Source: Sycobia sp. Sy_11
Lineage: Eukaryota > Arthropoda > Insecta > Hymenoptera > Epichrysomallidae
Direction of reading: 5' to 3'
DNA: 64,000 bases
NCBI GenBank assembly: GCA_018907035.1
Contig: JACCIC010000005.1
Coordinates: forward strand, 3,427,501 to 3,491,500
Under the pieces are notes generated by a model that was given only the letters and a program-made list of their open reading frames with translations, searched no databases and was not told where the DNA came from. Position numbers and translations under genes: made by a program. Below are positions 1 to 11,977 of the stretch, one piece after another; position 1 is the stretch's first letter; the number at the start of each line of letters is the position of its first letter.

Positions 1-3000
1 TTGCGATACCTTCGAACATCAGTCACTCGCACCTATATAAAGAGAAATGATTACTTCTCAAAATTCTTGCCTCATATATTTCTACATATTTAATATTTTT
101 TATACGATTTCTTATTCGTACAAAAGTTTTTTGAGATGAGATTAGCCATAATCATTGTCATGATTGATTGGGCATTTATTCTTGAAACATCTAATAACTA
201 ATGTATCAAATTCGCCATTAAAATATTTCAAAATTTATATAATCATGAACATAATAATTTACATTTAAAAATTTTTGAAATATAGATTATATAAATTTAG
301 AGCAATTTGTTAAATTAATATTTTTACGAACAAACGTTATTTTACGATGAATTACAAAAGTTCACATTACATACGTAATAAATATAATCGTAAATAATAC
401 AAACAATTTATTGTATGACATATATGAACGAAATGAATTTCTTGCATAAAATTACTAATAAATGATTCGTACAAAAAATGCATTTTAAATTTATGATTAA
501 ATTTAAAAGGAAAGTCTATATTTAAAAACGTCCCAATTAACTAGCATGATATCGCTGTAATAGTCCTACAATGAAATAATTCATTACAATTAGAATTTAA
601 GGCTTCCACTTTTAGTGGGGCTACGAATTATTAGTGTTTAATCAAAAGTTAAAAACCAAGGCAGTTTCCAAAAATTAATCTTACTTACCGAAAACTCGGC
701 GTTCGAACTTTTTCCGGGAATAATACATATAGTTTAATGAACGAAGAATCTTATCGGAAACTAGAACGGGCTAAAAGTACTTTTGAGAACTTGGAGAAGA
801 AAGCGCCGAGCCACGCGGGGGCGTCGTTAATCATTTATTATCTTCGTGGGACACGCGTCAATTATCAAGAATTCAAAACGCAATCGCACCATCCAATCAA
901 TTACGGCGCGAGCCGACGTTTCGAAGTCCCTCACCTACGTATATGGTACAGATATACGCACGTATAATCTACATCGGTGAAAACGCTACGGCATCGCGTC
1001 GATCCCCTGGAATTAATCGGGCACGGTGGCGGCGCAAGCATCCCTTATACGTATATATACACACCCACCCATGCACACACACACACATGTATATGTAGTA
1101 CAGCTGAATACCGTGGCTAGATGCATAATTGAGGGACATGGCCGCCGAGTAATGACGACCTCGGACCCTCGACCCACCACCCACCCCCCTTCATAGAAGG
1201 GTAAGCGAGTTTTAATCACTTCGATGAATATTCCGCGGTTTCCGCGCCGGCTAGGAGAGAACGAGGCGAAGGGGCGAGGAGAAGCGCGGAGGTCGACCAC
1301 GGGGAAAATTAGGTATGGACGGGAGAGCGCGCGGCATCCGAAGTTAAAGGGTCCTCTCCTCTACCTTTGTTCGCGATGTCCCGGTACCGGCTCTTAATGC
1401 ACGCTTCGCAGACCCATACACGTTAAATTGGTACGTGTCTCCCTATTTACATTTGTCCATCGGCGTGATTCCCTCCTCCGTGTCTGCTACACGTATGTAT
1501 GTATGTATTTATACAGATGCACGCGAAAAGGGATATTGCGAGAGTGCTGTGGCCAGGATTCCTGGGGGTGGGGGGGGGGAGGGTTGCGGGCTTATGCCGG
1601 AGGTATGTAAAGGAGAACTGCCCGCTGCAGCGCGCTCTTGCGTGTTGAGAGGATCGAGCGGGGTCCGTTTTTTGGTGTACACAGAGCATACGAGTGCATT
1701 AATGCGCGAGATTGCTAAAGCAAATTGACTAAACTAGTTTTGGAAACTGTACTCATTTTTGTTTGTTTTTTTTTTTGTTTTGTCGTTTTTTTTTTTTTTT
1801 TTTTTAATGTAGGAGCTGTGTGGTAAGCACCTATTACCGATCGAAGAATAAATACTCTGTACAAGGTAAGTGTTGTTCGATGAAGATGTACGTGTACTTA
1901 GATTTTTGTAGAAACTAGAATTTACTTTTTTGCATGCAAATAAACCCACACACACACACGCACGCACGCACGCATGCACACACATACCTATACACACGTG
2001 CCCATTAAAGTAATAAAAGGTGCATTAGTTCGAATAGGTGAAAAAGTTATTACAAAAACGGATTTGTTATTAAATTTAATTCAAATATGCTTCATACATT
2101 TACGATCATATCTACATTTGTCTTAATCGCAACGTGCAGGGAATAAAGATCGGCTCGATTCTGCTCTCGATGCAATTTCGAATACTCTAGGAGTTTAAGT
2201 TTCTAGAATCTGTGAAAGTTTCCATTGATTTTAAACATTCTTATTCGAAAATAAATAAATGTAAACGTTGTAGAATTTCATTAAATTTTTTCTTGTTTTA
2301 AGGCCAGGCGCTAAAAATACGGAAAATCCTAATCTTTATAATATAGTACGTTGAAACGTTCACATTTATTGCATTTGCAAATTTATTCGAGTCATTGTCC
2401 CTTTCCTTTGGGTTTTATTACTTTCACCGTGTGAAAACTTTCTACTATTTACTTTAAGAAAACTCGCTTATGAATTCAAGCTGGCTACGACGGTCATAAT
2501 AGCAATAACGACTCGGGTATAATTTCTCTTATAATTCTTGCAAATCCGAACAAATATTGAGGACACGTTGGCAATAAAGCCAGACTGGAAGAAACGTGTT
2601 TTATTTTATATAATTTATTTATTCCAGAGATGTTGATCGATCGAAGTTTGGTTTAAACGAACTAAAGGCTTTTGACATTAGTCATTGCTCTTCTCGGCTT
2701 AAAGCAGGTTTTTAAAAAAAATATTGAACAGACAACAGTAGCTATTTCTGTTAACAAAACTATACTGAATCCGATGGTTAATTTCCTTCATTTTATGAGC
2801 GGTATATTTCTTCACGAAAAACAGAAAAAAAACGAATTATCAGTAGCTTTTGCGAACCATAAAAAGAGTGTTCACAGATACAAAACTATAATTCGAAACA
2901 TTAAAACTGCATCTCTGAGATGATAGTTTTGAAATTACGTCAATACGTTTAGAATATAAAAATAATGTCTATAAAGTAAATGAATTCTTTTATAACTGTT

Positions 3001-3167
3001 TGTTTTCAGAAAAGTTATATCGGAAACAGGACATGCTCGGTCATCTGTTTACTGTAATTTTGTATATTTACATACGATATACTACACGAACCACCTGAGA
3101 AAGAATCAAATCGATATCTATTACCAACGAATACAAAAAGCTCATGAATCACATGTACTATTTATAC
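1..3167. other. Intergenic, with a GC-rich island at about 720-1730
   Basis: AT-rich spacer without a supportable gene. The segment 720-1730 is richer in CpG, carries CA/TG and ATGT tracts, and has short open frames on both strands with no recognisable domain or splice pattern; it may be regulatory or an untranslated first exon. A T-run lies at 1788-1805 and a CA/CG-type tract at 1951-1990. Confidence 0.6.
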
Positions 3168-4131
3168 TATTAGGAAGCGAACTTAGTTTCCGATCTTCAC
3201 CTTTAGAGGGCAATATAAGTAGTATGAAAAGTCAGATGTGTCGAATATAGTACTTATAAAATTCTATTATCAATAAAAGTCAGTTAACAGGCGCCATCAT
3301 TTGTGCAAACATTATAATTTTTTGGTCAGTAAAAAATAAATCGTGATAAATCGTTTTTTCGACATGTTCTTTTGCACTATTTTGATTTGAAAAAAGTGTA
3401 GCAGAAACTTCTGGATTGCTTCATTAATCTTATGGCGAACATCGCACGGTCTTTGCTTTCCAGGAAAAAAAGAAGAGTTTTCTTTGGCGTACTAGTGTGG
3501 CGTAAATGGATTTACTATGACAATCCTAAGCGCAAAAAATCATGAATGGACCCAGGCCAACCTAAACCAAACGGGTCAAAAGATATTGCTGTGCATTTGG
3601 TGGAACCAATAGGGTGTGCTCTACTACGAGCTGCTAAAACCAAATGAGACTGTCACTGACGAGGTATACCAACGCCAACTGAATGATTTTCAACAGAAAT
3701 TGATCTAACATAGATCAGCAATCGCGAGCAATAGGCACAAAGTCATTCTCTTGCATGGCAACGCTCGGCCACATATTGCGACAGCCGTTAAAAACAACCC
3801 GTTGGAGTTCGAATGGGAAGTAGTGTTGTCGCACCCAACGTATTCGCCAGGCATAGCGCCTTCTGATTACTACCTATTCAGATCAATGCAGCACGACCTC
3901 GTTGATACGCACTTCCAACATATTCAAAAAATGCGAGGATTTGTGGATGATTGGATCGTCTCGAAACCGCCATCGTTTTCTCGCCACGGTATTGCCATAT
4001 TGCCAGAAAGATGGGAAAAAGTAGTAGAAAATAACGCACAATATTTTGATTAAGCTAACGCGTATCCATTTTCCATCATAAATGTCCTTTTTCCGTTAAA
4101 AAAGGTCGGAAACTAACTTGGCCTCCTCATA
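3168..4131 (+). mobile_element. Dead mariner element with TIRs and TA duplications
   Basis: The element proper is 3170-4129, with TA at 3168-3169 and 4130-4131 as target duplication. The ends are inverted: TTAGGAAGCGAACTTAGTTTCCG on the left reads against TGAGG...AAGTTAGTTTCCG on the right (23-base arms). At 960 bases it is shorter than an intact ~1.3-kb mariner, so the 5' coding part is deleted. The transposase frame is broken by stops and shifts before 3750. From 3751 to 4053 an open 100-codon segment encodes the C-terminal part with HGNARPH, HPTYSPGIAPSDYYLFRSMQ and LPERWEKVV. The second catalytic aspartate (DNARPH in active mariners) is glycine here. Irritans-like subfamily by motif style; non-functional. 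Confidence 0.87.
3751..4053 (+). pseudogene. Mariner transposase C-terminal fragment
   Basis: Open 100-codon remnant inside the mariner. It covers the second and third catalytic blocks of the D,D34D transposase; the first aspartate of the pair (HDN) has become HGN, while APSDYYLF with the third aspartate is kept. The upstream half of the gene (WIYYDNPKRKK, near 3500-3550) is still readable but interrupted by stops and frame changes. Not expected to make an active protein. Confidence 0.85.
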
Positions 4132-5760
4132 AAATATACATTAAAAAACGCCATTGCCAAAATACAGATAAATCTGAAAGAACTAGGATTAGAATTATGT
4201 CCCGAGAAAGCAAAATTTATACACTTTAATAATAAGCAGATCGAACCAGGTAATACACAAATAAAAATCGACAATCATAATATGAAATCTACAGTCACCG
4301 TTAAATTTTTAGGAATTATTATTGATTACAAAATAAATTTTTCAGCTCAAATTCACCATATTCAAAAAAGGTGTGCTAAAGCTCTCAATATTATAAAATA
4401 TTTATGCGGTACCTGGTGGAGTTCCAGTTCAGAAACTCTTTTAATCCTTTATAAATCTTATCGAAAAATTAGAAAAAATTCAGTATTCCGCAATTAGAAA
4501 AGCCTTAGGCTATCGTATCAGTACTCCGAAAACCATTTTATTAGGCGAATCTAAACTAACCATAATTAAAGAACGAGCAAGACTTTTATGAAACCGATTC
4601 TTAGGCAAAGCTTTTTCTATTAATAACTCATTAAACTGCAATACGAGAATCAACTACCATAAAATATACAAAAAATTTCACAGTGGAAAAAAAATCAATT
4701 CTCCAGCACTGTGTAAATTTTGTAATAAATCTGAAAAATCAAAACAAAATCATGACAAAAAACAAATACAGTCTTTATCGAAATGAGTACAAAACACTTA
4801 TTATAACGACCCCAATCAATACGGAATTTGGACGAAAACTACAAAAATCACATAACCCAAACAAGCTACTGGAAAACTGTCTAAATAAAACCAATGCCGT
4901 CGATATTTACACTGATGGCAGTAAAATTTTGCAAGCTCATTCGGTTGGTTGTGCCTGTATATGCCCAAAATTAAACATAAATCGAACCAAAACTATTGGA
5001 ACGCAAGCCTCAATATACACTGCAGAATGCATAGCCCTTGATCAAGCGTTTAATATTCCAATTGGAAATTATGATAACAATTTTATTATTTTCTCAGATT
5101 CTCTGAATACATTAAATAGCTTACATTCCACTAATAACAAAATCAAAGTCAACCCTATTATTTACAATATCAAAAAGAAGTATAATGAATTTTTGCTTAA
5201 TAACCCATTTAACACAACAATTAATACATTTTGGATACCCGCTCACATGGGGATTGTAGGCAACGAACAAGCCGATGCAATAGCTAAATCTTTAACAGTT
5301 TCTGATAACATAGACATTAACGATATTTGATACTCCGACTTTTACGAATTCTTTACACAAAATGCCGCAGCAAAAACTAGACAATTTCTAAAATAAAAAG
5401 GCTTACTAAAGGGCAAAAACTGCGTTGATAACTATTTTGCAAATTTTAAGAAATGGTTTTTCGGCAAGAAGTCGCGCGTGAATTTATTGTATCTAAGAGA
5501 TGTAGATCGAATCATTACAATTTAGCTGCATTCCTAACACATGTAAAAATGATAAACAACCCAATTGGTCAGTGTAATCAAGCAGAGGAAAACTTAAACC
5601 ACCTAATATGACAATGTGAACTTATAATAATAAACGAAAAGAACTCATACATAAGCTACTCAAAAAATAAAATTCTCTCTTCCTCTATCCATGGAACAGT
5701 TAATATATAAACCAGATATTGAAACATGTCGCCACGTCTTCAAATTTCGAAATGATGGTC
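4132..5760 (+). mobile_element. Decayed non-LTR retrotransposon fragment (RT C-terminus plus RNase H)
   Basis: The 3' part of a LINE-type element. About 4140-4500 encodes the end of the reverse transcriptase, with GLELCPEKAKFIHF, then KFLGIIIDYKINFSAQI (the conserved FLG block) and the thumb. After frame breaks, 4683-5330 is open for 215 codons and carries an RNase H domain: DIYTDGSK, TAECIALDQAF, IIFSDSLNTL and FWIPAHMGIVGNEQADAIA, in the expected D-E-D order. A broken tail near 5530-5620 still reads like the Cys/His C-terminus (QAEENLNHLI). RNase H places it in an I/R1/Loa-like group. No 5' half is present: it starts exactly at the mariner edge. A (TA)n(TG)n tract follows at 5809. Confidence 0.85.
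4683..5330 (+). pseudogene. Retrotransposon RNase H fragment
   Basis: A 215-codon open frame. Residues about 70-205 form the RNase H domain with the three acidic blocks D-G-S-K, A-E-C-I-A and S-D-S-L, and the closing H-x-G-x-x-G-N-E-x-A-D motif. All key residues seem kept, so this part may be young or simply lucky; the flanking reverse transcriptase and zinc-knuckle parts are broken. Confidence 0.8.
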
Positions 5761-5803
5761 ATCTAAGCGTATAAATCGAATAAGGAATGTATTGTTATGT
5801 TAA

Positions 5804-5808
<5 letters not shown>

Positions 5809-5894
<86 letters not shown>
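5809..5894. repeat. (TA)n(TG)n microsatellite
   Basis: About 40 bases of TA then about 40 bases of TG, just after the retrotransposon remnant; may derive from its 3' end. Confidence 0.9.
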
Positions 5895-5898
<4 letters not shown>

Positions 5899-8800
5899 TG
5901 TATGTTTGTATCTGTATACATGTAAATATATATTATAAAGTTAGTTATTGTAATGCATTATACCATAAAGTTACTAATGCAATATATGCATCGAGCTAAT
6001 TGTGCGAAATTGTAAAAAAATTGTAAGCATCATCAACTTTATTATATCATTATGTATTATGTATAATTATACAACAGTTGGTGCAAAAATAAAGCTCTTC
6101 AGAATTGAACTGCTTAATACAAAAAAAGAATATATATTGAAATTCCTTGTAGTTTTTAGGCCTGAAATTGTTTTTCTAAAATTTCACTAATGCCACAATA
6201 AAAGTATCATCGTTAATATAATAGTCTTTAAATTGAATTATCATTATATTAAATCCCTATATTTAATTCTCTCAGAGCGCGGCCGAGAGATATTTTGGAC
6301 CATGTTTCGTGTCCTATCGACGAAGCCGTGAAAAAGATGAGGAAATTAACGGCATGGCCTCCAGGTCAAACTTTAAAAATTTTGAGAGGAGGTGCAATGA
6401 GCTCCGGCCTCTTGGATTTTAAGTTCGACTGCCGACAAAGGCGCGTCGAATCGCGTTGCAAGGCGACCTTGCTATTCGTTAATTTATTTGTCAAAACTTC
6501 ATCTAACTTTCCACTCTCGGTATCATGTTTTTATACGTGTGTGTGTGCGCGCGCGCGCGAGTGTATGTCCGTTGGTCTGACATTTGCTTATCTAATACAT
6601 TACGGAGACAAGGTACTCATCCTCGTAGAGCGAATGATTAAGCGGATCTCTGCAGGGTTTCCCGGCGGCACTTCTGCCCAGTGGCCGTCGTCCGTGGCGA
6701 GGGTTGCGCCCGTGACGGATCTCCACTTCGACACTGTACCTCATCCGCTGTTCGCGTGTGCATTCACTCGTTGCGGTGCGATTGGTGAGAATAGCAGTAC
6801 TCCGCAGCATGGGTGTGCTTGCTAAGTGATGAGAGCGTTCGGGATCGTGCGTGTTTCATTCTTAGGGGTATCCGCGTAATTGTCAAATATCGTATACTTA
6901 AAGATTTTTTTCCTCATTTAAGGTTCTTTTTTTTTATGCCACGTGCGTTTGTTCTGTTTTATAGAATAAATTATTATCCGATCTAATTAACAGATATTTA
7001 CATGTCGAATATATATCATATACGAAACGCGATGTCTCCCCACGACGGGAGCGTTCCGACTTTTTCGTAGAGCGCTCGGCGGTGATACTTTCCGAATTAA
7101 TCCTTAATCTTGGCCGCGACATTTGCGGCTTTAATGGAGAAACGATCCGGCTATCCGGGCTCCACGTCCTTATTACTCAGTCCAGCATCGCGTTCGTTTT
7201 TCCGGGCTATCCGAGGGTAGATCCTGTGCCGCGGAGTGCCGGGCCGCTTTACCAGAGCTGTACTTCTTGCCCCGTAGACGAATAGCGGCGCAATCCTAAT
7301 GCCATCCACTGCGTTGGAGTCGGTCTCTACGAGTCGGAGCATGCGCCCCCTTCACCCGCTGCAAGCGAGGTATTCGCTCTTATGGAATTGAAACGTTCGT
7401 GGGTTCGCTCCTGTCCCGAGCTCAAGTGAAATCCGAGCGAGCCGACCCATCCAGGACGTGCACTCTGCGGGATTAAGCGCTTTCGTCGATGAACGTCGCG
7501 TTGCGAGAGGCCCGCTCGCTATCTACGGCCCTTGCCGAGGTACGTGACCGTAGATCGGGCGTATCAGCAAGAGACTATTGTTGCGGCGCGCCCGTTCCAC
7601 CTTATTATTTATCCAAAATTTCGCACATGGAAGATTTTATTATTTATTATTTTATTATTGTACCGAAATTCCTTTGTTTATCCGTGTAAAATTTCGCATG
7701 CCCTCAAATTCTCGGATATGCAATAAGATGGGCGGGATTTATTCTTAAGGGTAATATTGAATGTTGAATTTTTTAAATGTTTAGATGATAATTATAATTT
7801 AACATAAGCATTTTCATATTTTTCAGTGTCTGCTATTTTAATCCGCCCTCCCCCCCAAATGATTTGCCAAATTAAATTCGAAAGCTTCCCATTTTGTAAT
7901 TCGAATTTTTTCCGAATTGAATGATTACGAGCAATATTATCTAGAAAAGGTGCTTCGGTTTGTTCGGCGTGCGTAAAAAATTATTGCAACGCTTTCAAAC
8001 TTAAACGTTCACGTATGCTCGTTCCGAGGCGATATTTACGATGATGAAATAAATCAAAATATACAACAATTTAGAATTTTCAGATATTATATTGAATTAT
8101 ATTGAAAGTACGTAAAAACTATTTACAAATGTGAATTTTACAGTGAAGACGACTTGGCTGGTCAAATACTTTACAGAATTTGATTACTTAGTTTGCACAA
8201 AGGTTGCACTATACCTTGGTTTTATATTACAACGTTATCAAGGAATGTAATGGGGTACTTTATTTTTGAGTGAGCAAATTCCAATTTACATTGTATTAAT
8301 TGCCCGCTGCTAGTAGTGATTCGTCCTTAGGCTACTTCACGGTAATTTTTAGACAGTGTTTTATTCATTGTCGGTTTTCCCTATACTTGTTGCAACTTGT
8401 ACGTTCAAAAGACTTTTACTTAACCTTAGTTACTTAAATACAGTTTTTAATTTTAAGCTATGAAATTCTATTTCTAAAAAATAATTTTTATTCTTTACCT
8501 TTTTAAATTAGAAAAACTCGAAATTTCCTCGCACTTTTTTCAGTAACTATAATAAAATTTTCAAATTATGTTATATTTATGATAGACAAACGAGTTTAGA
8601 AATCATCCAATAGCTTAGTTTGGTACTGACCAATTTTTCCATTTCCTAACTCTGATTTTCCATACATTTAGTCCAGCTGTATGGTTTTACCAAAGCTAGC
8701 AGATATATTTCGACTGTTCTTGCTATAAGGAATACGAAAAAAATCACCTTTTAATAAACATTAACGAATAATTTCAGAAGGCTATTTTAAATTGATTATT

Positions 8801-9029
8801 TTACCTCATTTTCAAAAGCTACAAATTGAACAAGAACGATAGAAATATAAGTATGTTCTCATATTTAATATATAGCACATTTTGAGACCAATGAGTGTAA
8901 ATTACTTAATAATGCAAATGAAATCAAGCTGAAAATTCTTGTTAGTTAACACAAAAATAAATTATTTTCCAAAAAAATTAACGTTTATAAAATACGAACA
9001 TATGGAAAATTAGTACATGCAAAAAAAAC

Positions 9030-9125
9030 TGAAAAACAATTGGTCCTAATTTCACTAACGTTTTGTGAAGCATAAACAGCTGTTTCGTTGATTAAGGTCT
9101 TACTAAAACAGCAAAAAACTGACAA
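9030..9125. repeat. Diverged dispersed repeat, copy 1
   Basis: Shares with 9880-9965 the ordered words ACAATTGG, TTTCAC, ACAGCTGTTTCG, GATTA/GATCA, GG and ACAGCA/GCAGAA. Probably fragments of an old transposon; no coding frame. Confidence 0.5.
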
Positions 9126-9879
9126 TAGATAGACAACATCTAATACAACAAATATACGTATTGGAAAAGTGGAACGCAACTACAAACTTATCGAATAAGA
9201 CTGTATAGGAAGTAAAAAAGAGGAAAGCAAGGAAAGTTGACGTAATAAGGGCATAATTTTGTCAATAAGTGAGGATTATGCAACTTTTCCTCACAAGATA
9301 CGGTAAATTCAATGATAAATATTATTCCGAAAAAAATAACCATAATCTCTTTAAAAGATTATTTATCGTAGATAATATATAAATATAATATACTTATATG
9401 AAATAATTATAAATTATAAAAGGATAATTTGAAATTAAATTAAAACATTAAATGATGAAATAATAATTGAAGAAAAACCATGTAAAAATAGAGATGCTAA
9501 AATTAGTTTAGTGTAAATACATTTACAAATAAACAATAATCTTAAAATTACATTTTGAATACAATGTATTAGACAATATATCAATAAAAAACAATGTTTT
9601 GTGTTTGAATTCTGGTTCTAGTAAAATCTGATTATAATTTAGGCTCATCTTATTAATCAATCTAAAATACATTTAAAACTCTACTTGAGAAGAATTACAA
9701 AAGAAAAACACCAGCGAAGATTTCAACTAAAAATAGCAGCTGAGCTTACATAAAAAAAAAACTGCAAAAAGGAACCATTTTAAATTCTGAAGTAAGGTTG
9801 ATCGCTCGCAGAAACACTTAGTCGAATATTTTTAAATAGTAGAATAATTCCGAAATTTAGGTGAAATAAGTGATAAACA

Positions 9880-9965
9880 CAATTGGCCAAAATTTCACAA
9901 AATTTCTATTAAAAACACCGACAGCTATTTCGTCTGATCAGGCCATTATCAAAGCAGAACTTAAA
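9880..9965. repeat. Diverged dispersed repeat, copy 2
   Basis: Same orientation as copy 1, about 850 bases away, with ACAATTGGCC, ATTTCAC, CGACAGCTATTTCG, TGATCAGGCC and AAAGCAGAAC in the same order. Confidence 0.5.
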
Positions 9966-11914
9966 CTGAAAATTTTCAGGCGTGTTTATTATTTATTTAG
10001 AATTATTGTATTATATGATATACGAATTATTTATAATTTCGCCTAATTTTCTGAACTATTCTATTATGCTGGAGTAATGAAGTAATGAAGCCGGATGCTA
10101 TTGATCAATATATTCCAATGAAAGAGAGTATAAGACTAAATAATTTCCATACTGGTTGAAAAATGTATTTTGTTACAAAAGAAATTGTACTTTTCTGTTG
10201 GAAGATGTAATATATAATAATTACGACTCATTCGTTAATACATCCAAGTTTGATTAAAATCCAAGGTGAATTCAATTTTTTATAAAATTTTGATGTTCTA
10301 TAAGAATTTCGTGAATTTTTATGAACTTTATGCGACTATATATTTTTTCGCTATTTCTTAAGTTTTACTCTGAATCGTGGAAAAAAAGGAAATAGAATCA
10401 CCTACATAAGATTAATTTATTTCGAAATCTAAGATGACTTTAATACAGGTCAGATGTTTCAATAAAGCCTTCATTATTTCAAATTTTTCTTTATTTATCA
10501 AACAAATAACTATTCATATAATAATATTATTAACTTTTACAGAGGAACTAATATAACTAACATATAAATAATATTTATATGGTCAAATTGCACTAGTTAT
10601 TTTAATTAAAAAAAGGGAAACAAATTAAAAAGTCATATGTTGCTTTGTATGTTATATCGTTGTACATCAATTCGACTAATACTTATCAAATAAGTTATTT
10701 TAACATAATGATCGAATGAAAGTAAAAATTATATAATAAAAAATTTATAAACGATTCTAAGACGATGTTTTGGTTTAAATTCTCAAAATCTGAGAGTTAT
10801 TAGCTTTATTAGTAGCGTATTTGGGATAATAAATTTATTTTCACAAGAGCTCTGAATTACACTTGAAAAATGCTTTTCCATACAGAGCTTTCATTGTTAT
10901 AATTTTCAAGCTCTTAAAAAATACTGTTTAAATCAGTGGTGTAGAAAAACGTACAATACTTCAATCATACTTGCCGTAGCTTATTATAATTATAGTATCC
11001 ATTTCCAATACGTATAACTATTCATTTATACATTATAGAGTAATACGATAATTCAAAACAATGTCGTTGGCCTTTTAAATTGTTAAATAAAAAACGTTTA
11101 ATTAACTTATTTTCTAGGCAAAGGATAACATGATGAAAAATAACAAATACTTTCAGATGAACAAAAATTTAATGTAAACATAAATCATTGAACAATATAC
11201 GGTAATTACCAATGCAATCAATTGTTAAACTTCGTACAAAATGAAATTTCATACGCGGCTTTGTAAGATAAAAATAATATATTCTGATTTTAGTCTCTGA
11301 ATTCCCATACTTACTTCCAGTCTTAATCTGCTAATTAATAAATAACTAGGTACACTCGTACACTCTAATAAAACGTTTACAGTTTTTATAATTCATAAGT
11401 CTCGGATTTCATGCGCACCTTAATTTAACGACTGTATACAGACTCTCCCTCCTCATCTCATAGAAATTACTTTTAATTCTGCTGGTTGTTGTTGTTGTTT
11501 TTTTTTACATTGCCATTAATAGCATGATAACGATTAATGCTTTACAAGCTATTATTTACAAAATGTTTGTCTACACATTCTAAGACTAAATACAGGATAT
11601 AATACAGACGATCGCTCGTACAACAACGAAAATTTGCGAATATTAAAAATGCATTTTCATGTATTCGCAATAATGTATAAAATTATTCTTTTATATTTAA
11701 TTTACGATGAAAAAATACTACATTAATGAAATAATCTAGCATTTTGAATATCACGATGGTTTTGAACATTAGTACAATATGTGCACTGTCTATAAACGAG
11801 GGCATAAAATACAATAATAATACTTGAAACTGCCATTCTCGAACTATTCCTTGTTTAAACTTGTTCATTAGAATTAATTTTTACAAATAATTCATCTCCC
11901 CTTTATTCTGTCTG

Positions 11915-11915
<1 letters not shown>

Positions 11916-11970
<55 letters not shown>
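11916..11970. repeat. (CT)27 microsatellite
   Basis: Uninterrupted CT dinucleotides in A/T-rich spacer. Confidence 0.93.

Positions 11971-11977
<7 letters not shown>

Noticed and set aside
6295..6825. 176-codon open frame in a GC-rich island
   Set aside because: No domain, no splice context, composition follows the island (CGCG tract translated as Cys/Ala/Arg); an overlapping frame on the other strand is also open. Probably chance.
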